Source of the DNA: Patescibacteria group bacterium | GTDB taxonomy: Bacteria > Patescibacteriota > Minisyncoccia > Minisyncoccales > RBG-13-36-15 | Direction: 5' to 3' | Assembly: GCA_022574775.1 (NCBI GenBank) | Contig: JACZRI010000005.1 | Span: forward strand, 1-52,471 | Length of the DNA stretch: 52,471 nt | In this document: piece after piece, positions 36,697 to 46,071 of the stretch | How positions within the stretch are numbered: the stretch's first letter is position 1 | Layout of the letters: every line of letters starts with the position of its first letter | The notes under the pieces: model-generated | What the model was told of the DNA's origin: nothing | Seen by the model: only the letters and a program-made list of their open reading frames with translations | Database searches by the model: none | Position numbers and translations under genes: made by a program

Positions 36697-37452
36697 ATGC
36701 GGAATATTCTATCTTTTTTTGAAAGAAAAAAAGCAGAAAAGGGTCGGGGAAAATGGATGTTTGCCCGTGTAGAAAAACAGGCTTCCGCCACCCGCTTCGC
36801 CTCGTTTTCGCCGAGGCGAGAAGACGGAAACGTTAGAAACCGAGAGATGTCTAATGAGCGAAGCGAAGCGAATGAAGTGAGCGCCAGAACTCCGTTCTGG
36901 AAAAGCTGCGCGACTTTTATATGGGAAATTTCAAAAATTATTATTATTGCCTTAGTAATTGTTTTACCAATCCGATATTTTTTGTTTCAACCATTTATTG
37001 TGAGAGGGGCTTCTATGGAACCTAATTTTCATAATGGAGACTATCTTATTATTGATGAATTTTCCTATCGATTTTCAAATCCAGAAAGAGGAGAGGTCAT
37101 AGTTTTCAAAAATCCGAAAAATCTTTCCCAGAAATTTATCAAAAGAATTATTGGTCTTCCCGGAGAAACAATCCAGATAAATGAGGGCAAAGTAATTATT
37201 TTTCAGGATGATGAAGCACAGGTTTTAGATGAATCTTCCTACATATCTGAATTTACTGAAACTCCAGGGGGTCTTACGGTTTCTTTGGCTGAAAATGAAT
37301 ATTTTGTTCTGGGAGACAACAGATTTGCGTCTTTTGACTCTCGGAGATGGGGAGAACTGCCTAGGGAAAATATTATAGGGATGGTGTTTTTTCGGGCTTG
37401 GCCTTTTTCTGCTTTAGCTAAGGTTGAAACACCTATTTATCTAAATCCATAA
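36697..37452 (+). CDS. lepB: Signal peptidase I
   Basis: RGASMEPNFHNGDYLIIDEFSYR; FIKRIIGLPGETI; YFVLGDNRFASFDSRRWG. Confidence 0.94.
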   Translation: MRNILSFFERKKAEKGRGKWMFARVEKQASATRFASFSPRREDGNVRNREMSNERSEANEVSARTPFWKSCATFIWEISKIIIIALVIVLPIRYFLFQPFIVRGASMEPNFHNGDYLIIDEFSYRFSNPERGEVIVFKNPKNLSQKFIKRIIGLPGETIQINEGKVIIFQDDEAQVLDESSYISEFTETPGGLTVSLAENEYFVLGDNRFASFDSRRWGELPRENIIGMVFFRAWPFSALAKVETPIYLNP

Positions 37453-37457
37453 TTTAT

Positions 37458-38870
37458 ATGGAAGAATATAGAGGAAGAAGAAAAAAAGGTTATCAGACGC
37501 CTACTGGAATGCATGACGTCTTGCCTCAGGATCAAAGGTATTTCCAAAAAATTTATAATATCTGCGAGAATATCGTCAGTTTTTACGGTTTTCAAAAAAT
37601 AGAAACTCCCATTGTGGAAACAGCTGAGCTTTTTTCAAAAGGAATAGGTCTGGCGACTGATATCGTGGAAAAGCAGATGTATGTTTTTAGAACGAAGGGA
37701 GGGGATTGGTTGGCTTTAAGGCCAGAGGGGACAGCTTCTGTTGTGAGAGCTTTTATTGAGCATGGTATGCAAAGCCTTCCCAAGCCTGTAAAACTTTGGT
37801 ATTTCGGCCCATTTTTCCGTTATGAACATCCCCAAGCAGGAAGGTTTAGACAATTTCACCAATTCGGTTTTGAAGCTTTTGGAGAAAAAAGCCCGGTAAT
37901 GGATGCACAGATTGTTCAAGTTTTTTATAATATCTTAAAAGAGCTCCGTTTCGACAAATTGGTTGTTGAGGTGAATAATATTGGAGACTCTCAATGCAGG
38001 CCTTATTATAAGAAACTTTTAGTCAGCTATTTGAAATACCGGTTAGGTGGCTTTTGTGCAGTCTGTAGGCAGAGGGCAAAGGAAAATCCATTGAGAATTT
38101 TCGACTGTAAAGAAGAAAAATGTCAAAGGATAAAAGCGCAGGCTCCCCAGATAATTGACCATTTGTGTGAAGAATGCCATAATCATTTTAGAGAATTTTT
38201 AGAATTTTTAGATGAATTAGAACTTCCCTATAATTTGAACCCTTATTTGGTTAGAGGATTGGATTACTATACGAAAACTGTTTTTGAAATTTTTTCCACA
38301 TCCACTGAAAACTTTAATTCTTCGCAACAAGATTCAGAATATCCTCCGAAACTTTATACGAAGGAGGATGGTGGATCCGCTGAAACTCCGCTAAAATTGA
38401 GCGAGGAAGGAGAAAAAGGATATACTTCAAAAGATGCCCTCGTTGGCGGCGGGAGATACGACAACCTTTGCAAAATTTTAGGAGGAGAGCCAACTCCAGC
38501 TTGTGGTGGAGCTGCAGGTATAGAAAGGATAGTTAAGGCTATGAAACAGAGAACCCCGAAGTTGCCACAACCGCAGTTGCCAAAAGTATTTATGGCTCAA
38601 CTGGGAAATTTGGCAAAACGGAAAAGCCTTAAGCTTTTTGAAGAATTTAGGAAAAACCGAATTTCAGTAGCTGATTCTTTTGGCAGAGATGATTTGAAAG
38701 CCCAGCTGAAAGCATCGGACAGAATTGGGGTTCAGCTCACTCTTATTTTAGGACAGAAGGAAGTTCTGGAAGGAACTATTATTATTAAGGATATGAAAAC
38801 TGGCAGACAAGAAACAGTGAAATTAGAGAAGATAATAAAAGAGGTGAAAAAGAGACTCAAGAAAGCCTGA
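37458..38870 (+). CDS. hisS: Histidyl-tRNA synthetase
   Basis: TPTGMHDVLPQDQRYF; LRPEGTASVVRAFIEHG; RYEHPQAGRFRQFHQFGFEAFG; VGGGRYDNL. Confidence 0.96.
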   Translation: MEEYRGRRKKGYQTPTGMHDVLPQDQRYFQKIYNICENIVSFYGFQKIETPIVETAELFSKGIGLATDIVEKQMYVFRTKGGDWLALRPEGTASVVRAFIEHGMQSLPKPVKLWYFGPFFRYEHPQAGRFRQFHQFGFEAFGEKSPVMDAQIVQVFYNILKELRFDKLVVEVNNIGDSQCRPYYKKLLVSYLKYRLGGFCAVCRQRAKENPLRIFDCKEEKCQRIKAQAPQIIDHLCEECHNHFREFLEFLDELELPYNLNPYLVRGLDYYTKTVFEIFSTSTENFNSSQQDSEYPPKLYTKEDGGSAETPLKLSEEGEKGYTSKDALVGGGRYDNLCKILGGEPTPACGGAAGIERIVKAMKQRTPKLPQPQLPKVFMAQLGNLAKRKSLKLFEEFRKNRISVADSFGRDDLKAQLKASDRIGVQLTLILGQKEVLEGTIIIKDMKTGRQETVKLEKIIKEVKKRLKKA

Positions 38871-38901
38871 AATATGAAGTCTGCCGTTTTTTGCGAGTCT
38901 C

Positions 38902-38936
38902 TCCCGCCCAAGGCGAGGTTCGCCAGAGGCGACGCC
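38902..38936. repeat. 35-nt palindromic family copy downstream of hisS (reverse orientation)
   Basis: Reverse complement GGCGTCGCCTCTGGCGAACCTCGCCTTGGGCGGGA; 33/35 matches to the nifS copy. Confidence 0.9.
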
Positions 38937-38985
38937 TCTGGCGGGAATACCTGAAGACCTTTTCTTTTCGTTTCTTCGTACTTCA

Positions 38986-39336
38986 ATGCAGTGTCTTTTT
39001 TGCAAGATCATCAATAAAGAAATACCTTCAGATATTGTTTATGAAGATGAAAAGGTTATTAGCTTCAAAGATATTCATCCTAAGGCCCCGATTCATTTTT
39101 TGATTTTACCTAAAAAGCATATTCCTTCAGTTAATCACTTGGAAGAAACAGATAAAGAATTAGTAGGAAATTTATTTTTAGTCGCAAAAAATATAGCCAG
39201 AGATAAAAATTTAAATGGATATAAGTTAATTGTAAATGTTGGGAGAGAAGGAGGTCAGTTGATTGATCATTTGCATTTGCATTTACTGGCTGGATGGAAA
39301 TCACCAGAAGAAAGAGAAATACCTAAGATGCCGTAA
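38986..39336 (+). CDS. HIT family hydrolase
   Basis: MQCLFCKIINKEIPSDIVYEDEKVISFKDIHPKAPIHFLILPKKHI; HLHLHLLAGW. Confidence 0.95.
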   Translation: MQCLFCKIINKEIPSDIVYEDEKVISFKDIHPKAPIHFLILPKKHIPSVNHLEETDKELVGNLFLVAKNIARDKNLNGYKLIVNVGREGGQLIDHLHLHLLAGWKSPEEREIPKMP

Positions 39337-39420
39337 ATAGCTCCTAGGTGCTAGTTTCTAGGTTTTTAGTTAATTGTATTTTACCTAGATACTGGACGCT
39401 GAAAGCTAAACATCTAAAAA

Positions 39421-39666
39421 ATGGTTTTAAAAGTCAGACGTCAACCAAGAGAAACATCGCAAAGTTTAGTTCACCGTTTTTCAAAGAAAGTCAGAAGAAG
39501 CGGAATTTTGCTTCGGGCGAGGAAAATCCGATTCCGAATGAAACCGCCAAGCCGCCAAACCAAAAAAAAATCAGCTTTGCGAAGAGAAGAATCGAGAAAG
39601 AAATATGAAAAACTGGAGAAATTAGGTAAAATGGGAGAGCAGAGTCCGTTTTTTAAAAAAAGATGA
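39421..39666 (+). CDS. rpsU: bS21-like small ribosomal subunit protein
   Basis: Short basic protein VLKVRRQPRETSQSLVHRFSKKVRRSGILLRARKIRF... matches the bS21 pattern. Confidence 0.7.
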   Translation: MVLKVRRQPRETSQSLVHRFSKKVRRSGILLRARKIRFRMKPPSRQTKKKSALRREESRKKYEKLEKLGKMGEQSPFFKKR

Positions 39667-40037
39667 TTGAATCTGCAAAGAAACTGTTAATTGTAGAGGA
39701 TGAGAAGATGTTATCAGAGATGTATCAAGATACATTTTCTCAGGCAGGATATGAAGTCTTTGCGGCTTTTACCGTTGATGAAGGAATAAAAATTGCAAGA
39801 AATAAAAAACCTGACTTAATCTTGCTTGATATTTTACTGCCAAAAGAAAGTGGAATTGCCTTTTTACAAAAATTAAAAAAAGATCTTCATATTTCTACCA
39901 TTCCAGTGGTGGCTTTCTCCAATTACGATGACCCAAAAACAAGAAAGGAAGCTATTAACCTTGGGATCAAGGCATATTTGCTAAAAACTGATTTTACCCC
40001 AAAAGATATTGTAGAAAAAGTAAAAGAATACTTTTGA
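39663..40037 (+). CDS. Response regulator receiver (CheY-like) protein
   Basis: LLIVEDEKMLSEMYQDTF; PDLILLDILLPKESG; VVAFSNYDD; LLKTDFTP; overlaps the preceding stop (ATGA). Confidence 0.93.
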   Translation: MIESAKKLLIVEDEKMLSEMYQDTFSQAGYEVFAAFTVDEGIKIARNKKPDLILLDILLPKESGIAFLQKLKKDLHISTIPVVAFSNYDDPKTRKEAINLGIKAYLLKTDFTPKDIVEKVKEYF

Positions 40038-41254
40038 TGGGAACAATTGATTGGCAATTGAAAGTTCTAATGGAGGGAGTAGCCGAAATCTTACCGGCTG
40101 ATTCTTTAAAAGAGAAATTAGCCATTTCCAGAAAAGAACAAAGACCTTTAAGAGTAAAGCTGGGGGCCGATCCGACGGCCCCTGATTTGCATTTAGGGCA
40201 TGCAGTTGCTTTAAGGAAGCTCCGCCAATTCCAGAAATTAGGCCATAAAATCATAATTATCATCGGGGATTTTACTGCCCAAATTGGAGATCCATCTGGG
40301 AGGTTAAAGACAAGGCCTCATTTAACGAAAAAAGAAGTTATCTCGAATGCCAAAACTTATGTTAACCAACTTTCAAAGATACTTGATTCTGTTAAAACAG
40401 AAATAGTGTTCAATGGCAGTTGGTTGGAAAAGCTTACTTTAAGAGAAGTGATAAAATTGGCAGCTGTTTCGAGCGTCAGTAGGATGTTGGAAAGAGAGGA
40501 TTTCAAAAAAAGATACAAGAAAGGCATTGAAATTTCAATCCATGAGTTCTTGTATCCTTTATTGCAGAGTTACGATTCAGTAAAGATTAAAGCAGATGTT
40601 GAAATAGGAGGAATGGACCAAAAATTTAATCTGCTGGTAGGCAGAGATATTCAAGCAGCCTTTGACCAGTCCTCTCAATGCTGTCTTTTACTTCCTTTAC
40701 TGGAGGGAACTGATGGCAAGGAGAAGATGTCAAAGAGCTTGGGGAATTACGTTGGCTTAACCGATAAACCATCAGATATGTTTGGGAAGATAATGTCTCT
40801 TCCTGATAATTTAATGATAAAATATTTTAAGCTTTGCACTAATTTTGATGAAAAAACGATAAGAGAATTTGAAAAAAGTTTAGAGAAAAAAGAATTACAC
40901 CCAAAAGATCTTAAGACAAAATTAGCTTTTGAGATTGTGAGGATATATCATGGAAGAAAAAAAGCTGCAGAGGCTGCTGAATATTTCAAAACCGTTTTTC
41001 AAAAAAAGAAGCTTCCTCAAAAGATGCCAGAATACGCTATAAAGCAAAAGAAAGTAATTTTTTTGGCTCAATTGCTGATAAAATTTGGCTTGGCAAAAAG
41101 TAAAAGCGATGGGAAAAGATTAATTGAGCAGGGGGGAGTGAAAATGAATCAAAGAAAAGTAAAAGATATTAATCAAAAAATAGACCCCAAAAAACAAAAA
41201 GAGATAATTTTACAGGTTGGCCCCCGAAGGTTTGTGAAAGTTAAGTTCAAATAA
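40034..41254 (+). CDS. tyrS: Tyrosyl-tRNA synthetase
   Basis: KLGADPTAPDLHLGHAVALRKLRQFQ; DGKEKMSKSLGNYVGL; C-terminal S4 domain. Confidence 0.95.
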   Translation: MMGTIDWQLKVLMEGVAEILPADSLKEKLAISRKEQRPLRVKLGADPTAPDLHLGHAVALRKLRQFQKLGHKIIIIIGDFTAQIGDPSGRLKTRPHLTKKEVISNAKTYVNQLSKILDSVKTEIVFNGSWLEKLTLREVIKLAAVSSVSRMLEREDFKKRYKKGIEISIHEFLYPLLQSYDSVKIKADVEIGGMDQKFNLLVGRDIQAAFDQSSQCCLLLPLLEGTDGKEKMSKSLGNYVGLTDKPSDMFGKIMSLPDNLMIKYFKLCTNFDEKTIREFEKSLEKKELHPKDLKTKLAFEIVRIYHGRKKAAEAAEYFKTVFQKKKLPQKMPEYAIKQKKVIFLAQLLIKFGLAKSKSDGKRLIEQGGVKMNQRKVKDINQKIDPKKQKEIILQVGPRRFVKVKFK

Positions 41255-41258
41255 ACTT

Positions 41259-41786
41259 ATGGCTTTGAAAGAAAAAATTACAGCTGATTTAAAAGACGCC
41301 TTAAAAGGAAAGAAAGAGCTTGAAGTTTCGGTTTTAAGAATGCTTTTGGCTGCTATTTTGAATAAAGAAAAAGAAAAACGGGCAAAATTAGCTAAAGAGG
41401 AAGAAGGACTGAAAGAAGAAGAATTAGCGAAAAAGAGCCAGCTTACCGATGAGGAAATGCTTGAGGTTGTTTCCTCGGAAGCAAAAAAAAGAAAAGAAGC
41501 TATTGAGGGGTTTTCCGCTCTAGGCGGACCCGCCTCGGACGGGGAGAAAGATAAAATAGAGAGGTTTATCAATAAAGAGAAGCAGGAATTAGAAATTCTT
41601 AAAGAGTATCTGCCAGAACAATTATCACAAGAAAAAATTAAAAAATTGGCTCAAGGAGCTATTGAAAAAGTCGGGGCTACCTCGTTAAAAGATATAGGAA
41701 AAGTAATGGCAGATCTTATGCCGAAAGTTCAAGGAAAAGCAGATGGAAATACGGTTTCTAAAATAGTCAAAGAATTTTTAAGTTGA
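41259..41786 (+). CDS. GatB/YqeY domain protein
   Basis: LKEKITADLKDALKGKKELEVSVLRMLLAAILNKE; EYLPEQLSQEKI; GKVMADLMPKVQGKADGNTVSKIVKEFL. Confidence 0.93.
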   Translation: MALKEKITADLKDALKGKKELEVSVLRMLLAAILNKEKEKRAKLAKEEEGLKEEELAKKSQLTDEEMLEVVSSEAKKRKEAIEGFSALGGPASDGEKDKIERFINKEKQELEILKEYLPEQLSQEKIKKLAQGAIEKVGATSLKDIGKVMADLMPKVQGKADGNTVSKIVKEFLS

Positions 41787-41870
41787 CAAATAACAATAAA
41801 AGGTTCATAAAAAAACCACTTTTATTTTTTTAAATTATATGATAGTATTTAAAGAGATTTCATCCTTGTT

Positions 41871-42341
41871 GTGATTGGAATTAATAATCTTACTACTACT
41901 TCTGTTAATGAAGAGTTTTTACAAAAGATTGTCAGAAAAGTTTTAAAAGGCGAGGGGGTAAAAGGCGAGATGGAGCTGTCCATTGCCCTTGTAGAATCTG
42001 CAAGAATAAGAGAGTTAAATAAAAGATATTTAGGAAAAGATAAAGTGACTGATGTGCTCGCTTTTGGCGAGAAGTATGAAGTAGGAAGTACGGAGAAGGA
42101 AAAGGGAATTAAGTCTCCCGGCCCATTTATTGAGTTAGGCGAAGTAATTATTTGCCCTCAACAAGTAAAAAAAAACGCGAAGAAATTCGGTTCTACTTTT
42201 GAAAAAGAACTAGCCAAAATTTTAATTCACGGAATCTTGCATCTTTTAAGCTATAACCATGAAAAATCAAGAGCCGAGGCAAAAAAAATGGAAAAAAAGG
42301 AACAAAATTATCTCTCAAGAGTCCTAGATTCTAAATTCTAA
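41871..42341 (+). CDS. ybeY: Endoribonuclease YbeY
   Basis: LNKRYLGKDKVTDVLAF; HGILHLLSYNHE; GTG start. Confidence 0.92.
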   Translation: MIGINNLTTTSVNEEFLQKIVRKVLKGEGVKGEMELSIALVESARIRELNKRYLGKDKVTDVLAFGEKYEVGSTEKEKGIKSPGPFIELGEVIICPQQVKKNAKKFGSTFEKELAKILIHGILHLLSYNHEKSRAEAKKMEKKEQNYLSRVLDSKF

Positions 42342-42345
42342 ATCC

Positions 42346-43554
42346 ATGCGAAGAAATACTCTAATTACTGGTGTTGATATTGGAACAGGTGGTATAAAGA
42401 TTCTTGCAGTAACGATAGGTGAAAAAGAATCAGATCCTGAAGTCTTAGGAATTACTCAAGCGCCTGTTTTGGGTGTTAGAAAAGGTACGGTGATTAATGT
42501 AGAGGAGGTCTCAAATAGTCTGCGATCTGCGCTGGAAGAATTTCAGGATGTAGTCGGTCAAAAAATCGATTCTGCAGTAATTAATCTTTCTGGAAGCCAT
42601 ATTTTCGTCACTCCTTCCAAAGGAGTGGTGGTTGTTTCTCGCGCTGATAAGGAAATTTCTCAAGAAGACATTGAAAGAGTTATGCAGGCTGCCCAGACTT
42701 TCTCGCTTCCGTCCAATAAGGAGATTTTAGAAGTTCTTCCAAAGGAATTCATTATTGACGGTGAAAAAGGGATAAAAGAGCCTCTTGGTCTTCAAGGGGT
42801 AAGGCTTGAGGTAGAAATTCTTGCTCTGGGCGGTTTTTCTCCTTATATTAAGAATTTAACCAAAGCAGTTTTAAATTCTGGCATTCAAATTTCTGATATT
42901 GCTATTTCTCCTTTGGCTTCTTCCAGGTCAATTTTAACTCCTAGGCAAAAAGAATTGGGAGTGGCGCTCTTGGATATCGGAGCTGGAACTTCAGGGCTAG
43001 CAGTTTTTGAAGAAGGGGATTTAATTCATACAACAATTTTCCCGGTGGGATCTGCGCATATTACCAATGATATCGCAGTCGGTTTAAAGACAGATATTGA
43101 TACTGCAGAAAGAATAAAAATAGAATTTGGTTCTTGCCTTTGGAAAGCATCAAAGAAAAAAGAGAAAATTAAGAAGATCGGCAAAAAAGAACCCTTAATG
43201 TTTTCTCAAAAGATGCTTGGGAATATCATTGAAGCCAGAATGTCCGAAATTTTTGACTTAACTAATAAAGAACTCAAAAAGATTTCTCGTCAAGGGAAGT
43301 TGCCTTCGGGCGTTGTGTTAACTGGTGGTGGAGTAAAATTACCAAGAATAGTAGAGTTTGCGAAAAAGGAATTAAAACTGCCATGTCAAATAGAATACCC
43401 TAGCGGGATCATTGGATTAGAGAAAGATCCTGCCCTATCTTTAGTATCTGGATTAGTTTTAAGAGGAATTGATTTGGAGGAGGACAGCCTTCCTTCTTTT
43501 CAAGGAGGATTTTTCTCTAAGTTTAAAAAAGTATTCAGAATTTTTATACCATAA
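42346..43554 (+). CDS. ftsA: Cell division protein FtsA
   Basis: TGVDIGTGGIKILAVTIGE; LDIGAGTSGLAVFEEGDLIHTTIFPVGSAHITNDIAVGL; VLTGGGVKLP; C-terminal amphipathic FFSKFKKVFRIFIP. Confidence 0.95.
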   Translation: MRRNTLITGVDIGTGGIKILAVTIGEKESDPEVLGITQAPVLGVRKGTVINVEEVSNSLRSALEEFQDVVGQKIDSAVINLSGSHIFVTPSKGVVVVSRADKEISQEDIERVMQAAQTFSLPSNKEILEVLPKEFIIDGEKGIKEPLGLQGVRLEVEILALGGFSPYIKNLTKAVLNSGIQISDIAISPLASSRSILTPRQKELGVALLDIGAGTSGLAVFEEGDLIHTTIFPVGSAHITNDIAVGLKTDIDTAERIKIEFGSCLWKASKKKEKIKKIGKKEPLMFSQKMLGNIIEARMSEIFDLTNKELKKISRQGKLPSGVVLTGGGVKLPRIVEFAKKELKLPCQIEYPSGIIGLEKDPALSLVSGLVLRGIDLEEDSLPSFQGGFFSKFKKVFRIFIP

Positions 43555-43562
43555 ACATTTCT

Positions 43563-44501
43563 ATGAATTCTAAAATTAAAGTAGTTGGAGTGGGAGGGTC
43601 TGGCTCTAATGCCATCTCGAGAATGATGAGATCTAAGATTCAGGGGGTTGATTTGATTTCCATTAATGCTGATTTGCAGGATTTAAATAAGGCTCAAGCC
43701 CATATTAAAATTGAGATTGGTAAAAAATTGACTGGAGGATTAGGGGCTGGAATGAATCCTAATGTTGGGAGATTGGCAGCAGAAGAAAATAGGGCAGACA
43801 TTGAAGAGGTTTTAAAAGATTCAGATTTAGTTTTTATTGCCTGTGGTTTGGGTGGTGGTTGTGGGACTGGAGCTGCCCCGGTGGTGGCAGAGATTGCAAA
43901 GAAGGGAGGCGCTTTGACTATTGCGGTAGTTACTAAACCCTTTTCTTTTGAAGGTAGTCCAAGAAAAAAAATTGCTGAAACTGGGTTAGAGGCTTTGAAA
44001 AACAAAGTTGATAGCCTGATGGTTATTCCGAACGACAAATTATTGAAGATTGCTAATGAAAAAATCTCGGTTTCTGCCGCTTTTTCGCTTTGTGATGAAA
44101 TTTTAAAGCAGGCTGTACAAGGCATTTCTGACTTAATTTCGCTTCCTGGTATTGTAAATGTTGATTTTGCTGATTTGAAGACCGTTATGGGAAATTCGGG
44201 GGCTGCTATCTTTGGAGTGGGAATAGGAAAAGGGGAAAATAGGGTTGAAGAAGCTGTTCATCTTGCCCTTCGCTCTCCGCTTCTTGAGGACATCCCTCTC
44301 ATGAAAGGAGGAAGGGCAGTTTTGATTAACGTGAGCGGGGGAAAAGATTTGGCTCTTTCTGAAATTCAAGATGCAGTGGAAATGATTAAGGCTGATTTGA
44401 ATCCTCGGGCAAAGTTGATTTTTGGAGCAGTTGAAGATAAGAAATTAAAAGAAGGAGAGATTAAAATTGCTATTTTTATCACTGGTTTTGAAAAAGGTTA
44501 G
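43563..44501 (+). CDS. ftsZ: Cell division protein FtsZ (truncated after the C-terminal GTPase subdomain)
   Basis: KVVGVGGSGSNAISRMM; GLGGGCGTGAAPVVAEIAKK; FADLKTVMGNSGAAIFGVG; ends at FITGFEKG. Confidence 0.95.
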   Translation: MNSKIKVVGVGGSGSNAISRMMRSKIQGVDLISINADLQDLNKAQAHIKIEIGKKLTGGLGAGMNPNVGRLAAEENRADIEEVLKDSDLVFIACGLGGGCGTGAAPVVAEIAKKGGALTIAVVTKPFSFEGSPRKKIAETGLEALKNKVDSLMVIPNDKLLKIANEKISVSAAFSLCDEILKQAVQGISDLISLPGIVNVDFADLKTVMGNSGAAIFGVGIGKGENRVEEAVHLALRSPLLEDIPLMKGGRAVLINVSGGKDLALSEIQDAVEMIKADLNPRAKLIFGAVEDKKLKEGEIKIAIFITGFEKG

Positions 44502-44510
44502 AGTTTAATC

Positions 44511-46010
44511 ATGACTCCTTCTAAGGTTTTTTTGTATTTCTGTCTCTCTTTTGTTGGAGGGATTTTTTTAAGCTCAATTATTACACTTTCCCAGATTCTT
44601 ATACTGGGATTTTTAATTTCAGGAATTTTTTGTATTTCTGTTTTCTGGAGGTACAAAAAGATAGCGGTTTTTGGTTTTTGTTTGCTTTTTCTCGTTGGCG
44701 GCATCTTCCGACATCAATTAGCCGAGTCAAATGTTCTGAATTCTGAATTAAGATATCACAACGATAAAGAAGAAATTATTACTTTGGTTGGAATTGTGGC
44801 AAAAGAGCCTGATGTGAGAGAGAAAAGCATAAAATTGACCGTCAATACCGAAAATATTAGTCAGACAAATCAGTACGAGAACGGTTTCCGCGCTATTACT
44901 GGAAGGGTTTTGGTCACTACTTGGAGATACCCTGGATATCAATACGGAGATAAATTAAAAATTACTGGAAAATTGGAAACTCCTCCAAAGTTCGAGGATT
45001 TTAACTATAAAGATTATCTTAAAAAAGAGGGGATTTATTCAGTAATAGGTTTTCCAGAGATTGAGTTAATTGGTAAAAATCAAGGAAATTTAGTTTATGC
45101 CGGGATTTTGTCTTTTAAAAATAAATTGAGAGGGCAGATTTATAGTTATCTTAATCCTCCCCAAAGCTCAATTTTAGGAGCGATGCTTTTGGGCGATAAA
45201 AGAAAAATTTCAGAGGAATGGAAACAAAAATTAAACGTTGCAGGTGTAAGGCATATTACCGCTATATCCGGCCTCCACGTGACTATCTTAACTGTTATTC
45301 TCATGACTCTGTTAATTGGTCTTGGTTTTTGGCGTCAGCAGGCTTTTTATTTTACTATAATTTTCATCACGATTTTCATTATTATGACGGGTTTTCAACC
45401 CTCTGCCGTTCGCGCCGGAATAATGGGAGGACTTTTTCTTTTAGCTCAACACTTGGGAAGGCAGAATGTTTCTTATCGGGCTATTGTTTTTGCAGGAGCT
45501 GTAATGCTGCTGCAAAACCCTTTTCTCTTAACTTTAGATGTTGGCTTTCAACTTTCTTTTTTAGCGATGATGGGGATAATTTATTTTTTGCCAGTATTTA
45601 GAAATTTGCTAAAATTTATTCCCGTAGATAATATAAAAACCATTTTGGCAATGACATTTTCAGCCTATCTCTTTACCTTGCCAATTTTAATTTATAATTT
45701 CGGTTATATTTCTGTCGTTTCCCCAATTACCAATGTTTTAATCATTCCTTCTCTGTACTGGATTATGATTTTCGGATTTTTATTTGTTATTTTAGGAACC
45801 ATTTCACCTGTTTTGGGATGGATTCTTTCCTTTCCAGTCTGGATTTTATTAACTTATATTGTAAAAATTGTAGATTTGCTATCTGATCTTCCTTTAGCTT
45901 CCTTGGCATTCACCAATATTCACTGGATCTGGATTCTTATTTCTTATTTAGTTTTAGGCTCTTTCGCGTTCTATTTAGATAAAAAGAGCCGGTTTCCCTC
46001 AGCTTTTTAA
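44511..46010 (+). CDS. comEC: ComEC/Rec2 competence membrane protein (membrane domain only)
   Basis: Multi-TM; LGAMLLGDKRKISEEWKQKLNVAGVRHITAISGLHVTILT; QPSAVRAGIMGGLFLLAQHLGRQN. Confidence 0.92.
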   Translation: MTPSKVFLYFCLSFVGGIFLSSIITLSQILILGFLISGIFCISVFWRYKKIAVFGFCLLFLVGGIFRHQLAESNVLNSELRYHNDKEEIITLVGIVAKEPDVREKSIKLTVNTENISQTNQYENGFRAITGRVLVTTWRYPGYQYGDKLKITGKLETPPKFEDFNYKDYLKKEGIYSVIGFPEIELIGKNQGNLVYAGILSFKNKLRGQIYSYLNPPQSSILGAMLLGDKRKISEEWKQKLNVAGVRHITAISGLHVTILTVILMTLLIGLGFWRQQAFYFTIIFITIFIIMTGFQPSAVRAGIMGGLFLLAQHLGRQNVSYRAIVFAGAVMLLQNPFLLTLDVGFQLSFLAMMGIIYFLPVFRNLLKFIPVDNIKTILAMTFSAYLFTLPILIYNFGYISVVSPITNVLIIPSLYWIMIFGFLFVILGTISPVLGWILSFPVWILLTYIVKIVDLLSDLPLASLAFTNIHWIWILISYLVLGSFAFYLDKKSRFPSAF

Positions 46011-46020
46011 AGAATTTCTG

Positions 46021-46050
46021 TTAAGAGCGCAGGATTCGAACCCTGCGCTC
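46021..46050. repeat. T-arm-like hairpin repeat copy
   Basis: GAGCGCAGG-ATTCGAAC-CCTGCGCTC perfect 9-bp hairpin; 46021-46042 is the exact reverse complement of 10819-10840. Confidence 0.8.
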
Positions 46051-46071
46051 CTTCTGTGTTATACTAATAAA

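Noticed and set aside
38732-39103. ORFs around the hisS 3' end (84, 63 and 70 aa)
   Set aside because: Overlap hisS, the palindromic repeat and the HIT gene in other frames; no independent support.
39348-39608. 86-aa ORF overlapping the bS21-like gene
   Set aside because: The alternative frame (39421-39666) encodes the recognisable bS21-like protein.
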